From Mesonia ostreae (GTDB lineage Bacteria; Bacteroidota; Bacteroidia; Flavobacteriales; Flavobacteriaceae): a stretch of 64,000 nucleotides of DNA. How positions within the stretch are numbered: the first letter of the stretch is position 1; each line of letters starts with the position of its first letter. Shown in pieces: positions 33,976 through 45,200 of the stretch. The stretch covers positions 1 through 64,000 of the forward strand of contig NZ_JAVRBG010000012.1 of the NCBI RefSeq assembly GCF_031845265.1. Direction: 5' to 3'. The notes beneath the pieces were generated by a model. It searched no databases. It was not told the origin of the DNA and saw nothing but the letters and a program-made list of their open reading frames with translations. The translations under genes and the position numbers were made by a program.

Positions 33976-36900
33976 CTATTTTTTAATGATTTTATAGGTA
34001 TCTTCTAAACCATTACCAATTACCCTTACAAAATAGACCCCCGAAGAAAGACTTGAAACATTTAAACTGACCTTTCTTTTTTTATTCCCCTCAACATTGG
34101 AAGAAATTAGAGTTTTCCCTTGAAGATTATATACATTTACTTGATTTAAGGGAAGATTAGAATCAATATATAGCTTAGCATCTGTAGGGTTAGGATAAAT
34201 ATTCAATTGAACAATTGTAACATCTTCCTCAACAATCATCTCACAATCATTGTGGAAGCTGTCTCCCATAATTGTCCAGCCTAAATTGTTGGTAAGTTCG
34301 TTATGCGCAATTTCATCACAATAAAACAGTTCGTGAGCCCCTAAAACTTTATTGGTAATCCCCAATTGAACAAAGCGCTGCAATACTGCATCGTAATTTT
34401 GGATATCTAAACCGCTATTACTAAAGGTTTCACCAAAGTGATCTATATTACTGTTAAAATTCCATGAAGAAATATCTTGGTTAAAAGAAACTGCTCCCCC
34501 AAACATTACCCCCATATCTAAAACATTTGAAACATCCCAGTTATCAAGGGGTTGGTTAAAGCTAATTGCTCCTTCAAACATCCCATCCATATTGGTAACA
34601 TTAGAAACGTTCCAAGTATTAAGTGGCTGGTTAAATGCAGTTGTTCCAATAAACATACCCGACATGTTGGTAACGTTGGATACATCCCAATTGTCTAAGG
34701 GTTGATTAAAAGTCTCGGTGAAGCCAAACATCCCTTGCATGTTTGTTACATTAGAAACATCCCACATAGTTAAGGGTTGGTTGAATGAGTCTGCTCTCAA
34801 AAATAATCCTGTCATATTCGTTACACTTGAAACATCCCAATTATTCAGCAGCTGATTAAATGCTTCTGCTAAACCAAACATATGACTCATATCGCTAACA
34901 TTCGATACATCCCAATTACTTAAACCCTGATTAAAAATAGTTGCACCATTAAACAGGGAGGACATATTGGTAACGTTGGAAACATCCCAGTGGTTAAGCG
35001 GTGTATTAAGGTTTTCACACTGCGAAAACATTTGGCTCATATCGGTTACTTGACTTAAATCTGGGGCATCAGTTGCATTAATGGTAAGTTGTGTACATCC
35101 ATTAAATGCCTTTTCCATCGATTGCCATTCAATAGTTCCCCATTGCTCAATCGTTTTTAGTTTGTCTTCCATCCCCGAATTGTAAAAATGTATTCTGGGG
35201 AAATCTCCTGTAATACGGACGGTATAAACCCCAGGATTGTCGTAGGTATGGCTGGCATCACCAGTTTGGTTACCTAAAGCTGTCCCGTCACCAAAGTCTA
35301 TATTGTATTGATAGCCCGTTCCTGTTGTCGGAATGCTGATATTAAGACCGTTAGTAGCATCAACTTCCCAGGTGGTGATAAAAGCATCAGGACTAAACAA
35401 ATTACAATCTACAAATAATGAATCATCTTCAATTGTCCAGTTTAAATTGGTAATCAATTCATTTCTAGTGTTGATATCACAATAGTTCAATCCATTTGCC
35501 CCTAAACTTTTACTGGTTAGGTTTAACGAAGCGAATTGTGCTAATAAAGCATCATAATGATGAACATCTAACCCACAGTTATCGAGAAAACCGAGACTAA
35601 GATAGTTGAAAAGAACATTTTGATTAAAGTTCCATGCAGACAGGTCTTGGTTAAAAGCGGTTGCATTCCTAAACATAGCTCGCATCAGTTCAACATTAGA
35701 TACGTCCCAATTGGCTATAGTTTGATTAAAAGAAGAAGTTCCATAAAACATATAATTCATATGAGTTACATTAGAAACATTCCAGTTGTTCAGCGGTTGA
35801 TTAAAGGTAAAAGCTCCGTAAAACATATCGCTCATGTCAGTAACATTATCAACATTCCAATTATCAATTGGTTGGTTAAATGAGTTTGCATTCTTAAACA
35901 TAGTTGACATGTCAGTCACATTGGAAACATCCCAATTGAATATCGGTTGATTAAAAGAATAGGCTTCTTCAAACATAGCATGTATATCAGTTACGTTGGA
36001 AATATCCCAATTGTTCAAAGGCTGATTAAATAAATATGCTTCTTTAAAAAGTTGACTCATATTGGTAATCGTAGAAACATCCCAGCTGTTAAGGTTGCCA
36101 CTATTAAAGCCCGATGCCTCAGCAAACATTCCGGTCATATCAGTAACCAGGGCTAAATCTGGAGTGTCGGTAGCATTTAGAACCAGGTAGTCACAACCTT
36201 TAAATGCCCAAGCCATGGAATGCCATTGAATATCGCCCCATTGTTCTACACTTCTAAGTTTTGCTTGCATCCCGAAATTACTGGAAAAATGGATTCGTGG
36301 AAAATCACCGGTAATGCTTACGGTGTACGTACCGGGACTGGTGTAAGTATGGCTGGCATCGCCGGTTTGGTTGGTTAGTACGGTGCTATCTCCAAAATCA
36401 ACTTTATAGCTATAATAACCACTGCTGTTGTTTGTAGGAATAGTGATGCTTAAGTCTCCTGTGGTAACTTCCCAGGTAGTAATAAAGGGATCTATTGGAG
36501 TGGTGCAGCCTGCGGATGGTGTATCTCCATTAATAACCCAACCTAAATTGGTAATCAATTGATTTCTTGAAGTAGTATCGCAATATTCCAAGCCATCTGC
36601 TCCTAATACTTTATCATTTAGGTTTAAGGATGCAAATTGTGCCAAGAGCAAATCGTAGTTTTGCACGTCTAAACCAGCATTTTCAAGAAAACCGACATCA
36701 TTGTAAACATCAAATGAGAGGTTTGTATGAAATACCCATGTAGAAATATCTTGATTAAATGCGGAAGCATCGGCAAACATTCCGCCCATAAATTCCACAT
36801 TGGCCACATCCCAACTAGAAATATCCTGGTTAAACGCCGTAGCTTCAAAAAACATTCTGGTCATGTCGGTAACGCTGGAAACATCCCAATTGGATAAAGA

Positions 36901-38298
36901 TTGATTAAAAACAGGATTTCTGCCAAACATATTGCTCATGTTAGTAACGTTAGAAACGTTCCAGGTATTTAAAGGTTGATTAAAACTTATGGCTAAATTG
37001 AACATTCTGGCCATGGTTGTAGCGCTGGAAACATCCCAACTGGACAAGTCTTGATTAAACGCATCAGCTGAAGAAAACATGCCTGCAAAGTTTTCGACAT
37101 TGGAAACATTCCAATTGGATAGATCTTGATTAAAAGTATTAGCCCCTTCAAACATTCCTCCATAACCAACTATAACCCCTAACTCATCTCCCATTGAAGT
37201 TACGTTGGCAACATTCCAATTGCTAAGCGGTTGATTAAAAGCATATGCTCCAGCAAACATTCCGGTCATATCAGTAACGTTTGAGACGTCCCAAACATTG
37301 ATATTTTGATTAAAACTATTAGCAAAACTAAACATGTTCTTCATATTAGTTGTATTAGAAACATCCCAATTATATAAAGGTTGGTTAAAGTTATCTGCTT
37401 CACTAAACATAAACTGCATATCAGTTACATTACTCACATCCCAGCTGTTCAAATTCTGATTAAAATCACTGGCTCCATTAAACGTGGAAGACACGTCTGT
37501 CACAGTTGAAACATCCCAGTTATCAAGTGGTTGGTTAAAGCTATTGGACAAGTGAAACATTTCTTTCATGTTATTAACATTGGAAACATCCCAATTATTT
37601 AAAGGTTGATTAAAAACCAAATTAAAATAAAACATACGTTCCATATTGGTTACATTAGAGACATTCCAATTATCCAAAGCTTGGTTAAAAGAAACGGTTT
37701 GAGCAAATATGGAATTCATATCAGTTACATTAGCCACATTCCAATTATTTAAAGGCTGATTAAAGTTCATTCCCAGAGCAGTAGTTGAACTAAACAATTT
37801 AGACATATCGGTTACATTAGAAACATCCCAATTGCTTATATTGCTATTGAAGTCATAGGCGTTCTTAAACATTTCACTCATATCCGTAACTTGACTCAAA
37901 TCAGGTGTATCAATTGCATTAATACTAAGGTATCTGCAAAAAGAAAATGCTCCAGCCATGGATTGCCATTGAATAGCTCCCCACTGCTCTACACTTTTTA
38001 TTTTTCGAGCCATAACAACTGTACTTCCGTCAAAATAAATTCGCGGGAAATCGCCCGTAATACTAACGGTATAGGCGCCAGGACTGGCGTAAGTATGACT
38101 AGTATCTCCCGTTTGATTGGTTAATATGGAACCATCACCAAAATCTATTGTATAATCATAACCCACTCCTGTTGTTGGAATGCTAATATTGAGACCATTG
38201 GTGTTATCGACCTCCCAAGTGGTAATGAAGGGTGCGTTTTGTGCAGTTCCAGTAAATGATATAAGAACGAAAATGAGTAAAAAGTAAGTTTTTTTCAT
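33976..38298 (-). CDS. Giant DUF285/BspA-like repeat surface protein with type IX sorting tail
   Basis: This 1440-residue secreted protein has a signal peptide (MKKTYFLLIFVLISFTGTAQ). It consists of three blocks starting near residues 24, 603 and 972, each opening with a PKD-like segment (FITTWEV, DFGDG, HTYASPGAYTVSITGDFPRI). At least 27 repeats of about 25 residues follow in total, 14, 6 and 7 per block, with the pattern LxNWDVSNVTxMxxMF. Each block closes with a conserved QNYDxLLAQFASLNL / LGxxGLxYCD cap. The C terminus (LNIYPNPTDAKLYIDS ... SSGVYFVRVIG) is the sorting tail. DUF285 proteins occur on cell surfaces and may bind host or polymer ligands. It follows the broken T9SS gene by 29 bp. 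Confidence 0.9.
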   Translation of the reverse strand: MKKTYFLLIFVLISFTGTAQNAPFITTWEVDNTNGLNISIPTTGVGYDYTIDFGDGSILTNQTGDTSHTYASPGAYTVSITGDFPRIYFDGSTVVMARKIKSVEQWGAIQWQSMAGAFSFCRYLSINAIDTPDLSQVTDMSEMFKNAYDFNSNISNWDVSNVTDMSKLFSSTTALGMNFNQPLNNWNVANVTDMNSIFAQTVSFNQALDNWNVSNVTNMERMFYFNLVFNQPLNNWDVSNVNNMKEMFHLSNSFNQPLDNWDVSTVTDVSSTFNGASDFNQNLNSWDVSNVTDMQFMFSEADNFNQPLYNWDVSNTTNMKNMFSFANSFNQNINVWDVSNVTDMTGMFAGAYAFNQPLSNWNVANVTSMGDELGVIVGYGGMFEGANTFNQDLSNWNVSNVENFAGMFSSADAFNQDLSSWDVSSATTMARMFNLAISFNQPLNTWNVSNVTNMSNMFGRNPVFNQSLSNWDVSSVTDMTRMFFEATAFNQDISSWDVANVEFMGGMFADASAFNQDISTWVFHTNLSFDVYNDVGFLENAGLDVQNYDLLLAQFASLNLNDKVLGADGLEYCDTTSRNQLITNLGWVINGDTPSAGCTTPIDPFITTWEVTTGDLSITIPTNNSSGYYSYKVDFGDSTVLTNQTGDASHTYTSPGTYTVSITGDFPRIHFSSNFGMQAKLRSVEQWGDIQWHSMAWAFKGCDYLVLNATDTPDLALVTDMTGMFAEASGFNSGNLNSWDVSTITNMSQLFKEAYLFNQPLNNWDISNVTDIHAMFEEAYSFNQPIFNWDVSNVTDMSTMFKNANSFNQPIDNWNVDNVTDMSDMFYGAFTFNQPLNNWNVSNVTHMNYMFYGTSSFNQTIANWDVSNVELMRAMFRNATAFNQDLSAWNFNQNVLFNYLSLGFLDNCGLDVHHYDALLAQFASLNLTSKSLGANGLNYCDINTRNELITNLNWTIEDDSLFVDCNLFSPDAFITTWEVDATNGLNISIPTTGTGYQYNIDFGDGTALGNQTGDASHTYDNPGVYTVRITGDFPRIHFYNSGMEDKLKTIEQWGTIEWQSMEKAFNGCTQLTINATDAPDLSQVTDMSQMFSQCENLNTPLNHWDVSNVTNMSSLFNGATIFNQGLSNWDVSNVSDMSHMFGLAEAFNQLLNNWDVSSVTNMTGLFLRADSFNQPLTMWDVSNVTNMQGMFGFTETFNQPLDNWDVSNVTNMSGMFIGTTAFNQPLNTWNVSNVTNMDGMFEGAISFNQPLDNWDVSNVLDMGVMFGGAVSFNQDISSWNFNSNIDHFGETFSNSGLDIQNYDAVLQRFVQLGITNKVLGAHELFYCDEIAHNELTNNLGWTIMGDSFHNDCEMIVEEDVTIVQLNIYPNPTDAKLYIDSNLPLNQVNVYNLQGKTLISSNVEGNKKRKVSLNVSSLSSGVYFVRVIGNGLEDTYKIIKK

Positions 38299-38327
38299 CT
38301 TTAGGTTAATTTTGGTGAGTTGTTTTT

Positions 38328-40199
38328 TTATTCTTTGATTACTTTAAAAGTTTGTTGATGACCTGAAGTGAAAATCCTTATAAAATATATCCCAGCAGGT
38401 AAAGCGTTTAAATTCAATACAGTGGAGTTCGTCCCCTTTTCAACGGATTGATTGGATAAGGATATCCGTCCTGTAACATCATATACTTTTATATCATTTA
38501 TAACTCCATCAATCTCTATGTGCAGTTTTCCTTTTGTGGGATTGGGCCACAGCCTTATCTCTGTGTCTGCTGCCTTTTTAACTGCCATCCATTCATCGTC
38601 ACAGCTCACCCCGTCCTTGCCCAACTTCGCGATAAAAAAATCACTGGGGTTGGGGCTCCTTTTGTCCATTTGGGGCACTACGGGATGACCATCGAACAAC
38701 CAAGGGCTTGTCATATAGCCCCCGGCAACAACGTTACCTAGCTTATCCACGGCAACCGCCGTAATTTCATCGTCATCACCATACCCGGGCCCCATAATAT
38801 CGTAAATCTGTAAGGCTTCGCCTGTTGTCTTGTCCAAGTGGATTACCGCGGGATCAGCTCCATGTCCCGAAGGGCGATCAAAATAAACATCGTCCCAATA
38901 ATGTCCCCCGCCTCCAAAAGTACCATAGCCCTGCCCTAGAAAAACCTCATCTTCTCCTACGGCAATGCTTTCCCCTGCCCGGTTAGCCTCAGCAGGGTAA
39001 CTTACCCAAAGTATTTGCCCATTGTTATCCAATTTCATGCAAAAAGGGCCTCCTGTACCTATTTCAAAAGCATGTCCTGCAAATTCGCAGTAATCATCAA
39101 TTACATCCCCTCCTAAATAAGAACCCACCACATAAACACTTCCGGCATCATCTACCGTTACATCCCTTAACCGAGGCCAGTTATTGTATATTCAATTATG
39201 TTCATGCCGCCAGGACACGTTCCCGGTGTCCCTGTCAAAAGTGGCCAAATAATAGAGTCCGGTTACTTCTTGTCCATCTATAATGGTCTTATGTCCATCC
39301 CCACCAAAGGTATTGACCGTTATATAATAGTGTTGAGATAAGGGGGCATAGGTAAAGCCTATATTGTGTATAGTATGGCTCGTATACCCAAACATGTCCA
39401 TATCCAAACGGGTATAGCCCAAAAAGTTTCCGTTTTTGTCATAGCGTATCACCCCGACATCCCCAACTTGAGTTCCCGTGGGAGGAAAGTAATTATCTTG
39501 GGCCATTATTGCACTGTTCTCCAAATTGGCATTGGGGGCAAGCACCACCATCCAATGTATCGTTCCGTCCGGTTCTACATAAATTTCTCCGCTCGTTGCT
39601 AGTTCGGGATCGGTAACACTCGTCTGGGGCTCCCTTAACCATCTAAAGTTCCCCAAGGTGTCGTATTTAATCAAATAAATATTCTTTTCACTTATCGTAC
39701 TTTTAATACTGTCTTGGTCATAATGCAGGGGCACTCCTGTACCTGATTGAAATACGTTTCCAGCCATATAAACCCCTCCATCAGCATCAACTTTCAAGCC
39801 TTTGGCATAGGTTCTGCCAGCTCCTCCAATACTTTTGTGCCAACGGACGTCCCCATCACAGGTCGTGGAAACTAGATAGGTTTTTCTACTATATCCGTAG
39901 GGATAAGTATCATAAGTTGGTATAACGATTGAATCATTGGGGACATTTCCAAAAGTAGGTTCCGTACCAGGAGAGGTTTCCCTACCTATCTGAGCCACAA
40001 AATAATAGTTGTTATGATCATCAATCGCAATGTTATAAACCTTTTGAACATCGCTATGACCAATGAAGCCATTGGAAAGTGCCCTGCTCCCCCCGCCCCG
40101 AGTCGCCCAGGACCATTCGAAATCATCTTGTTGGGCAGAAAGGGTGCTAGGGATGAGTAATGTTAACAATAAAGTTGAAATCAAATAGAGATTTTCCAT
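38328..40199 (-). pseudogene. Secreted type IX cargo gene split by one in-frame TGA
   Basis: Two frames of 335 codons (40199-39192) and 267 codons (39131-38328) are in the same reading frame, separated only by a TGA at 39192-39194. Reading through gives a continuous 623-residue protein. It would have a signal peptide (LLTLLIPSTLSAQ), propeller-like repeats (VDADGGVYMAGN, DDAGSVYVVGSYLGG, VDKLGNVVAGGY) and a C-terminal sorting tail (LWPNPTKGKLHIEIDG ... FKVIKE). The second half has no ATG near its first usable codons, so it is unlikely to be made alone. Hand counts give 29 of 60 GC at 38881-38940 against 20 of 60 in the DUF285 gene (36601-36660), which hints at foreign origin. A sequencing error or a Trp-to-stop mutation is equally possible. 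Confidence 0.8.
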
Positions 40200-40201
40200 G
40201 T

Positions 40202-40520
40202 TATTTTAACAATTAATAGATCTAAACTAACTATTTCATAACAATTTTAAACCATTGCACATCAAAATTATTAATTTCATAGAACAAATTTCTATTTTGC
40301 GGTGATATAGAAAAATCCCAAATTATAACCTAAAGTTTAGAAATTGACCCTTGAATGATTTAGAATATGAACGTCTGATCTCCCATCAAGCCCGGAATGA
40401 TAAGGAACAAAAAATCCCAAGTTAAACTTGGGATTAGAAATCGATTTTGAATACAAGTATAAGATCCCAGGTCAAGGCCAGGATGACAGGGTGTGAGATT
40501 CTGGGTCAAGCCTGAAGTGG
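40202..40520. other. Gene-free interval with a terminator and three degenerate repeats
   Basis: No gene was found in these 319 bp. The left 170 bp are AT-rich and should hold the promoter of the split secreted-protein gene, though no good box was recognised. The right part holds a hairpin terminator and three diverged copies of a C/G-rich element (GATcCCaGGTCAAGgCCaGGATGACA type) at 40376-40402, 40461-40488 and 40496-40518. Confidence 0.6.
40408..40435 (-). terminator. Terminator of the TPR / outer-membrane protein transcript
   Basis: AATCCCAAG (40413-40421) pairs with CTTGGGATT (40427-40435) over a 5-nt loop, with an A run at 40408-40414 that gives a U tract on the minus strand. It is 86 bp beyond the stop of the barrel gene. 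Confidence 0.7.
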
Positions 40521-42263
40521 TTACCAATCAAATTGATAACTTGCTCCCCCCATTACCTGTATGCCTTGCGTAGGATATCCAAACCACGGTCTGTAGTTTT
40601 CTGTTAATAGATTATTTCCGCGAAGGAATAATGATAAACGCTCGTTAATTTTATAGCCTACACGAAGATTTGCATCTACATAGCCATCTAATTTCCCTTT
40701 GGTTTGATAGGTACTAAACGCATCTTGGTAATCTAAGAATACATTACGCTCTCCTACCGCAAAGACACTGGCTCCAGCAAACCATTTTTCTGTTATTTGG
40801 TAATCTAAAGCAAAAGAACCTTCCATTTCTGGTAAGTTCCACACCTCGTCTTGTGCATCTGCACTGTAATTATTATAAGTTCCGTTAATTCTCAAACTCA
40901 GATCTTCATTTAACGCAAATTGTAATTCTGCAAAAACAGACAGTGTAGTTACATCATCGTAAACTACCCCAAAAGAGTTGAAATTTTCATAACCTTCTTT
41001 AGGCGTACTTCCTACGATGTAAGGATTATGAAGAAACATAGTCTTATTGGCTTCAGAAGTATAGCTTCCACGGATATTATAACTCGCGTGATCACTAAAT
41101 TTTCCCTTTCCGCCAAGGTAAATATCATACTGCTTATCTGTTGGCGCCACACTTAAAGTAGGAGAAACATACGGATTTTGTTGTGCAAACTCATAATAAG
41201 TGTTTTGTTTTAACTCTCCTTCTGCCCCTGCATAGGCAATTAAATAATCTCCAGATACTCGATAACTACCGCTAATCCTAGGATATAAATATAGATTATT
41301 ATCTTCGTTTTCAATATCCATAGAATATACTAATTGTGCTCCTAAATTCACAGATAAATCTCCTTGCTGAATTTTAATACTCGGCGCGACACCCATATTA
41401 AAGAAACCATACTGATTGCTTACTGGAATATTTTCATAGCTTTCGTCAAAATTTCCGTTAACAAAATCAAATGAAAGTTCTGTTCCTATCATTTGATCCA
41501 CTACAGGAAATTCAAACTTAGGTATCCATTTTACGTGGTTTTCTGCGCTTCCAAAGTTATCGCCAAATCTTCTATACTTTAATTTAGATTCATCAAAAAC
41601 TCCTTGTTCCATATCTACGTGTGCCCCAACTGTAGCCGCATAATAAGAATGCTGAGGATCTATCTGTGCCAATTCAGTTTTGGTAGGTTGAAAATAATCG
41701 GGGATTCCATACCAATTGTACAATTGATGCTGAAACCCAGCCTCTACACCCCAAGTAAAGCCTCTTCCTTGGGCATTATAGCCTATTTCTACACCTGTGT
41801 CATAATACTTATCATCTAGCCGAGCTTCATCTATTTCGCCTTGAGAAGAATTATGTACCAAACCAATAAAAACTTCTTTTCCGCGATCTAAGTTGATGTT
41901 ACTGTAAAATTCTGCCGCCACATTAGCATAATTTCCGAAGCCTAAAGACGCATAATTATCGTACAATCTAGGAGCAGATTTTCTAGTTACTCCTGCTGCA
42001 GTTCCTTTGGCTGGTGTAAATGTAGAGGCTACAGGAAACGAAAAAATATCATAAGCTACCGCTTTCTTCTTTCGCTCTGTAGAGTCATTAATTACAGGAA
42101 CTTGTTTCACTTTAAAGGCATCACTTACCGTGGGCGAATAAGGCTTTACAATAATGAGTCGTTCAGTATCAATTTCTCCTTCTTCTTCTTGAGCAAAAAT
42201 GACTCCTGTTACTAAAAATGCGATACTGTATATAAATACTTTACTTAATGAAATGCGTTGCAT
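40521..42263 (-). CDS. Outer-membrane beta-barrel protein (TonB-dependent receptor-like)
   Basis: This 580-residue protein has a signal peptide (about 1-24, ending IFAQ). A short acidic/Pro region follows (IVKPYSPTVSDAFKVKQVP), and the rest has alternating aromatic strands typical of a beta barrel, ending in the aromatic terminus GGASYQFDW. There is no obvious plug domain, so it is probably a porin-like or receptor-like barrel rather than a full TonB-dependent receptor. It starts 27 bp after the large TPR gene and is cotranscribed with it, which suggests a joint role in the outer membrane. Confidence 0.75.
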   Translation of the reverse strand: MQRISLSKVFIYSIAFLVTGVIFAQEEEGEIDTERLIIVKPYSPTVSDAFKVKQVPVINDSTERKKKAVAYDIFSFPVASTFTPAKGTAAGVTRKSAPRLYDNYASLGFGNYANVAAEFYSNINLDRGKEVFIGLVHNSSQGEIDEARLDDKYYDTGVEIGYNAQGRGFTWGVEAGFQHQLYNWYGIPDYFQPTKTELAQIDPQHSYYAATVGAHVDMEQGVFDESKLKYRRFGDNFGSAENHVKWIPKFEFPVVDQMIGTELSFDFVNGNFDESYENIPVSNQYGFFNMGVAPSIKIQQGDLSVNLGAQLVYSMDIENEDNNLYLYPRISGSYRVSGDYLIAYAGAEGELKQNTYYEFAQQNPYVSPTLSVAPTDKQYDIYLGGKGKFSDHASYNIRGSYTSEANKTMFLHNPYIVGSTPKEGYENFNSFGVVYDDVTTLSVFAELQFALNEDLSLRINGTYNNYSADAQDEVWNLPEMEGSFALDYQITEKWFAGASVFAVGERNVFLDYQDAFSTYQTKGKLDGYVDANLRVGYKINERLSLFLRGNNLLTENYRPWFGYPTQGIQVMGGASYQFDW

Positions 42264-42290
42264 ATAAGAAAGATTAGTTTGTGTTTAAAA

Positions 42291-45200
42291 TTAGTTTTGT
42301 TGTGTTTCTACAGAAGAATTGGTCTTGGCTTCTTCGGTTTTTATACGAATCAATTCCGCTTCAGCTTCTTTTACAGCATCTGGATAAGCTTCAAAATTAT
42401 TGATGACGTTTTCTAAAATATAAGTTGCTTGATAGGCATCATTTAAATCATAAAAATTCTTTGCCATAACTACCAATCCTTTAGCTCCATACTTTTTATA
42501 ACCTGAAAAGTCTTTTGCTAATACTTGTACCGAAGCATTAGATTCTTTAAACTTAGTTTCTTTTCTTAAAAAATAAGCTTCATAATATTGAGCTTCTGCC
42601 GCTAATTCTCCCTTGGCAATTTTTTGAACTTCTTGGTAAGCACTTTTAGCTCGGTTTTCATCGCCCGTTTTAATCGCAGATCTTGCAATAAACACCTGGG
42701 CGTCACTTTTAACATTGTTCTCAATCTTTCCATTTTGAAGCACGCGCTCTGCATATACAATGGTTTGCGCATAATCCTCTTGCTGAAAATACGATTTCAT
42801 CAAATTAGATTGTGCAAAAATGATATTTTGAGGAAAATCTGCTTCCGTTTCTAATCGTTTCAGAACCGGAATCGCCTTTTGGTTGTCTTTCTGCTCTAAA
42901 TAAATCTGCGATAAACGCGCTAAAGCTTGCTCTGTAAATTCACTACGGGATTGCTGAGTCACATATTCATAATGCGGAGCTGCTTCTGCCTTCTTATCGG
43001 TTTTGTATTGCAATTGTGCTAAATAAAAGTGCGCCGAATTAGCGTGCAATCCATTAGGAAACTGCTGTAAATATTTCTCAAATCCTTTAATTGCAGGATT
43101 GGTATTGTTTTCTATAAACTGTTGCTCGGCCGCTTCGTAAGTCGCATTATCAATATCAGAATCGGCTACCTCAACAAAATCCAAGTTTTTTACCCAAGCC
43201 GCATATTCATCGGTTCTACCCAAGTCGACATAAATAACTCGTGCCGTTTTCACCGCTTGAACTGATTCATCGGTATTAGGGAAATCACTTACTACTTTTT
43301 TAAATTTGGATAAAGCTTTATCGCCTTGGTTATCATTGTAATAAATAAGTCCTTGTTTTAATAAAGACCTAGACACAAACGAGCTCGAAGCTTCTTCATT
43401 TTGTAATCTAGCATACGCTTTTAACGCTGCCGCGGAATTTTCTTCGGCCACATACGTATTTCCTAACTCATATAATGCATCATCTTTATAGATACTCTTG
43501 GGATATTTAGAAATAAAACTTTCTAAATCTTTAATTTTACTTTCATTTCTATTTACAAAACCATAACTGATGGCTTTTTGGAAGTACGCATAATCTGAAT
43601 CAATTCCTTTTAAACCAATCGATTTGTTATAAGCTTCCATCGCAGGCCAGTAATCGCTAGTCACAAAATAACTATCTCCCAATCGCAAGTAAGCATCGTT
43701 CTTTTGAGTTAACGGAATATCGCCTTTTTCTGCATAAGCTTTAAAATGACTCACAGCATTGGCATATTCTTTCTTCTTAAAATAAGCGTAAGCAATATTG
43801 TATTCTATAGATTTAAATTCGTTGGTTTGCTTGGCTGCTGCCATTCCCATAAATTCTTTGTAACCAATTAACGCCGACTGGTAATTCTCTAGGTTATAAT
43901 CGCTTTCTGCTTTCCAATACGTAGCTTTTGCCGTAAACACAGCATCGTTTCGCTCTTTTAATGATTTATTGAAATGCACCAAAGCTGCCGAATAATTTCC
44001 TTCATTGTACAGTTCAGTTCCTCTATAATAAGCCACTTTTTGGTACACCAACTTATCATTGTACTTATTGCTACCTTCTAAAATGCTTAAGGCTTTTTGG
44101 TAGTTTTTTGAAGTGATATAAGAATCGATGAGTAATTTTTCAATTTCCGTCGTAGCGGAATTGTTAGGGTACTTTTCTAGAAAGTCATTCAATACCTCGG
44201 GAATACTCTTGTAATTGTTTCCAATTTCGTAACTCAGCTTCGCATAGTTTAAAGCTGCATCCTCCTGAATTTTTTTATCAAAATCCATTTCCGAAGCATT
44301 TTTAAACGCATTTAATGCCTGTTGCTTTTGATCTAATTCTACATAAGATTCTGCTAAATGATAATACGCATTCTGAGCCACATGATTCTGACCGTCTATA
44401 ATTTTATTGAATTCGTTAATCGCATTTTGAAATTCCCCTTGTTGGTAATACGCGTATCCCAATTGGTAATAATCTGTATTGTTCCATTTTCCACGATCTC
44501 CTTGGTATTCCTTTAAGTAAGGGATGGCTTGATCGTATTGCTCTAAATTGAAATAACTTTCCCCAATAATCTTATTTAATTGGGAACGCTCCATTCGATT
44601 AGAACGGTTCAGTTGCGCTTTTCCTAATTCAATGGCTTTTTCAAACTTCCCCAACTTAAAATTCATATCACTTTGAAAGTAAGAGAGCGATTTATCCAAT
44701 CTTCCGTCTCCTTTTACCTCATCAAACATATCGTTTGCTTCTTGGTAATCGTCTCCTTCATAAGCGATAAAACCTAAATAATATTTTGCCTGAGAACCGT
44801 ATTCTTTGCTATCGCGTACACGATTAAAATAGGTTTTTGCTTCGTCCTTTCTTCCCGCTTTAAAATAAGCGTATCCATTATTAAAATTAAATTCTTGCGC
44901 TTCTGCTCTAGATAAGCTGGAGGCATCCACTTTTTCATACCAAAGTCTGGCTCTATTGTAATCTCCGTTAGTAAAATAATAATTGGCAACATTAATGTAA
45001 GCCGAATTTCGCTTCGTACTTGTAGGATATTCACTTACAAAATCTTCCATAAGCGAATCTGCGTTAGACTGATTTAAACGCACTGCACAAATTGCAATGT
45101 AATAAGCACAATCTGCTTTTAACTCTTGGCTGCTTACTTCCTCTTGCACTTTTTGAAAAAGTGTTTGGGCCGCTTTGTATTGGTTGTTTTCAAACAATAC

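Noticed and set aside
33976..38298. CRISPR or minisatellite signal in a dense field of about 75-bp repeats
   Set aside because: The repeats keep one open frame and encode a known protein repeat (DUF285).
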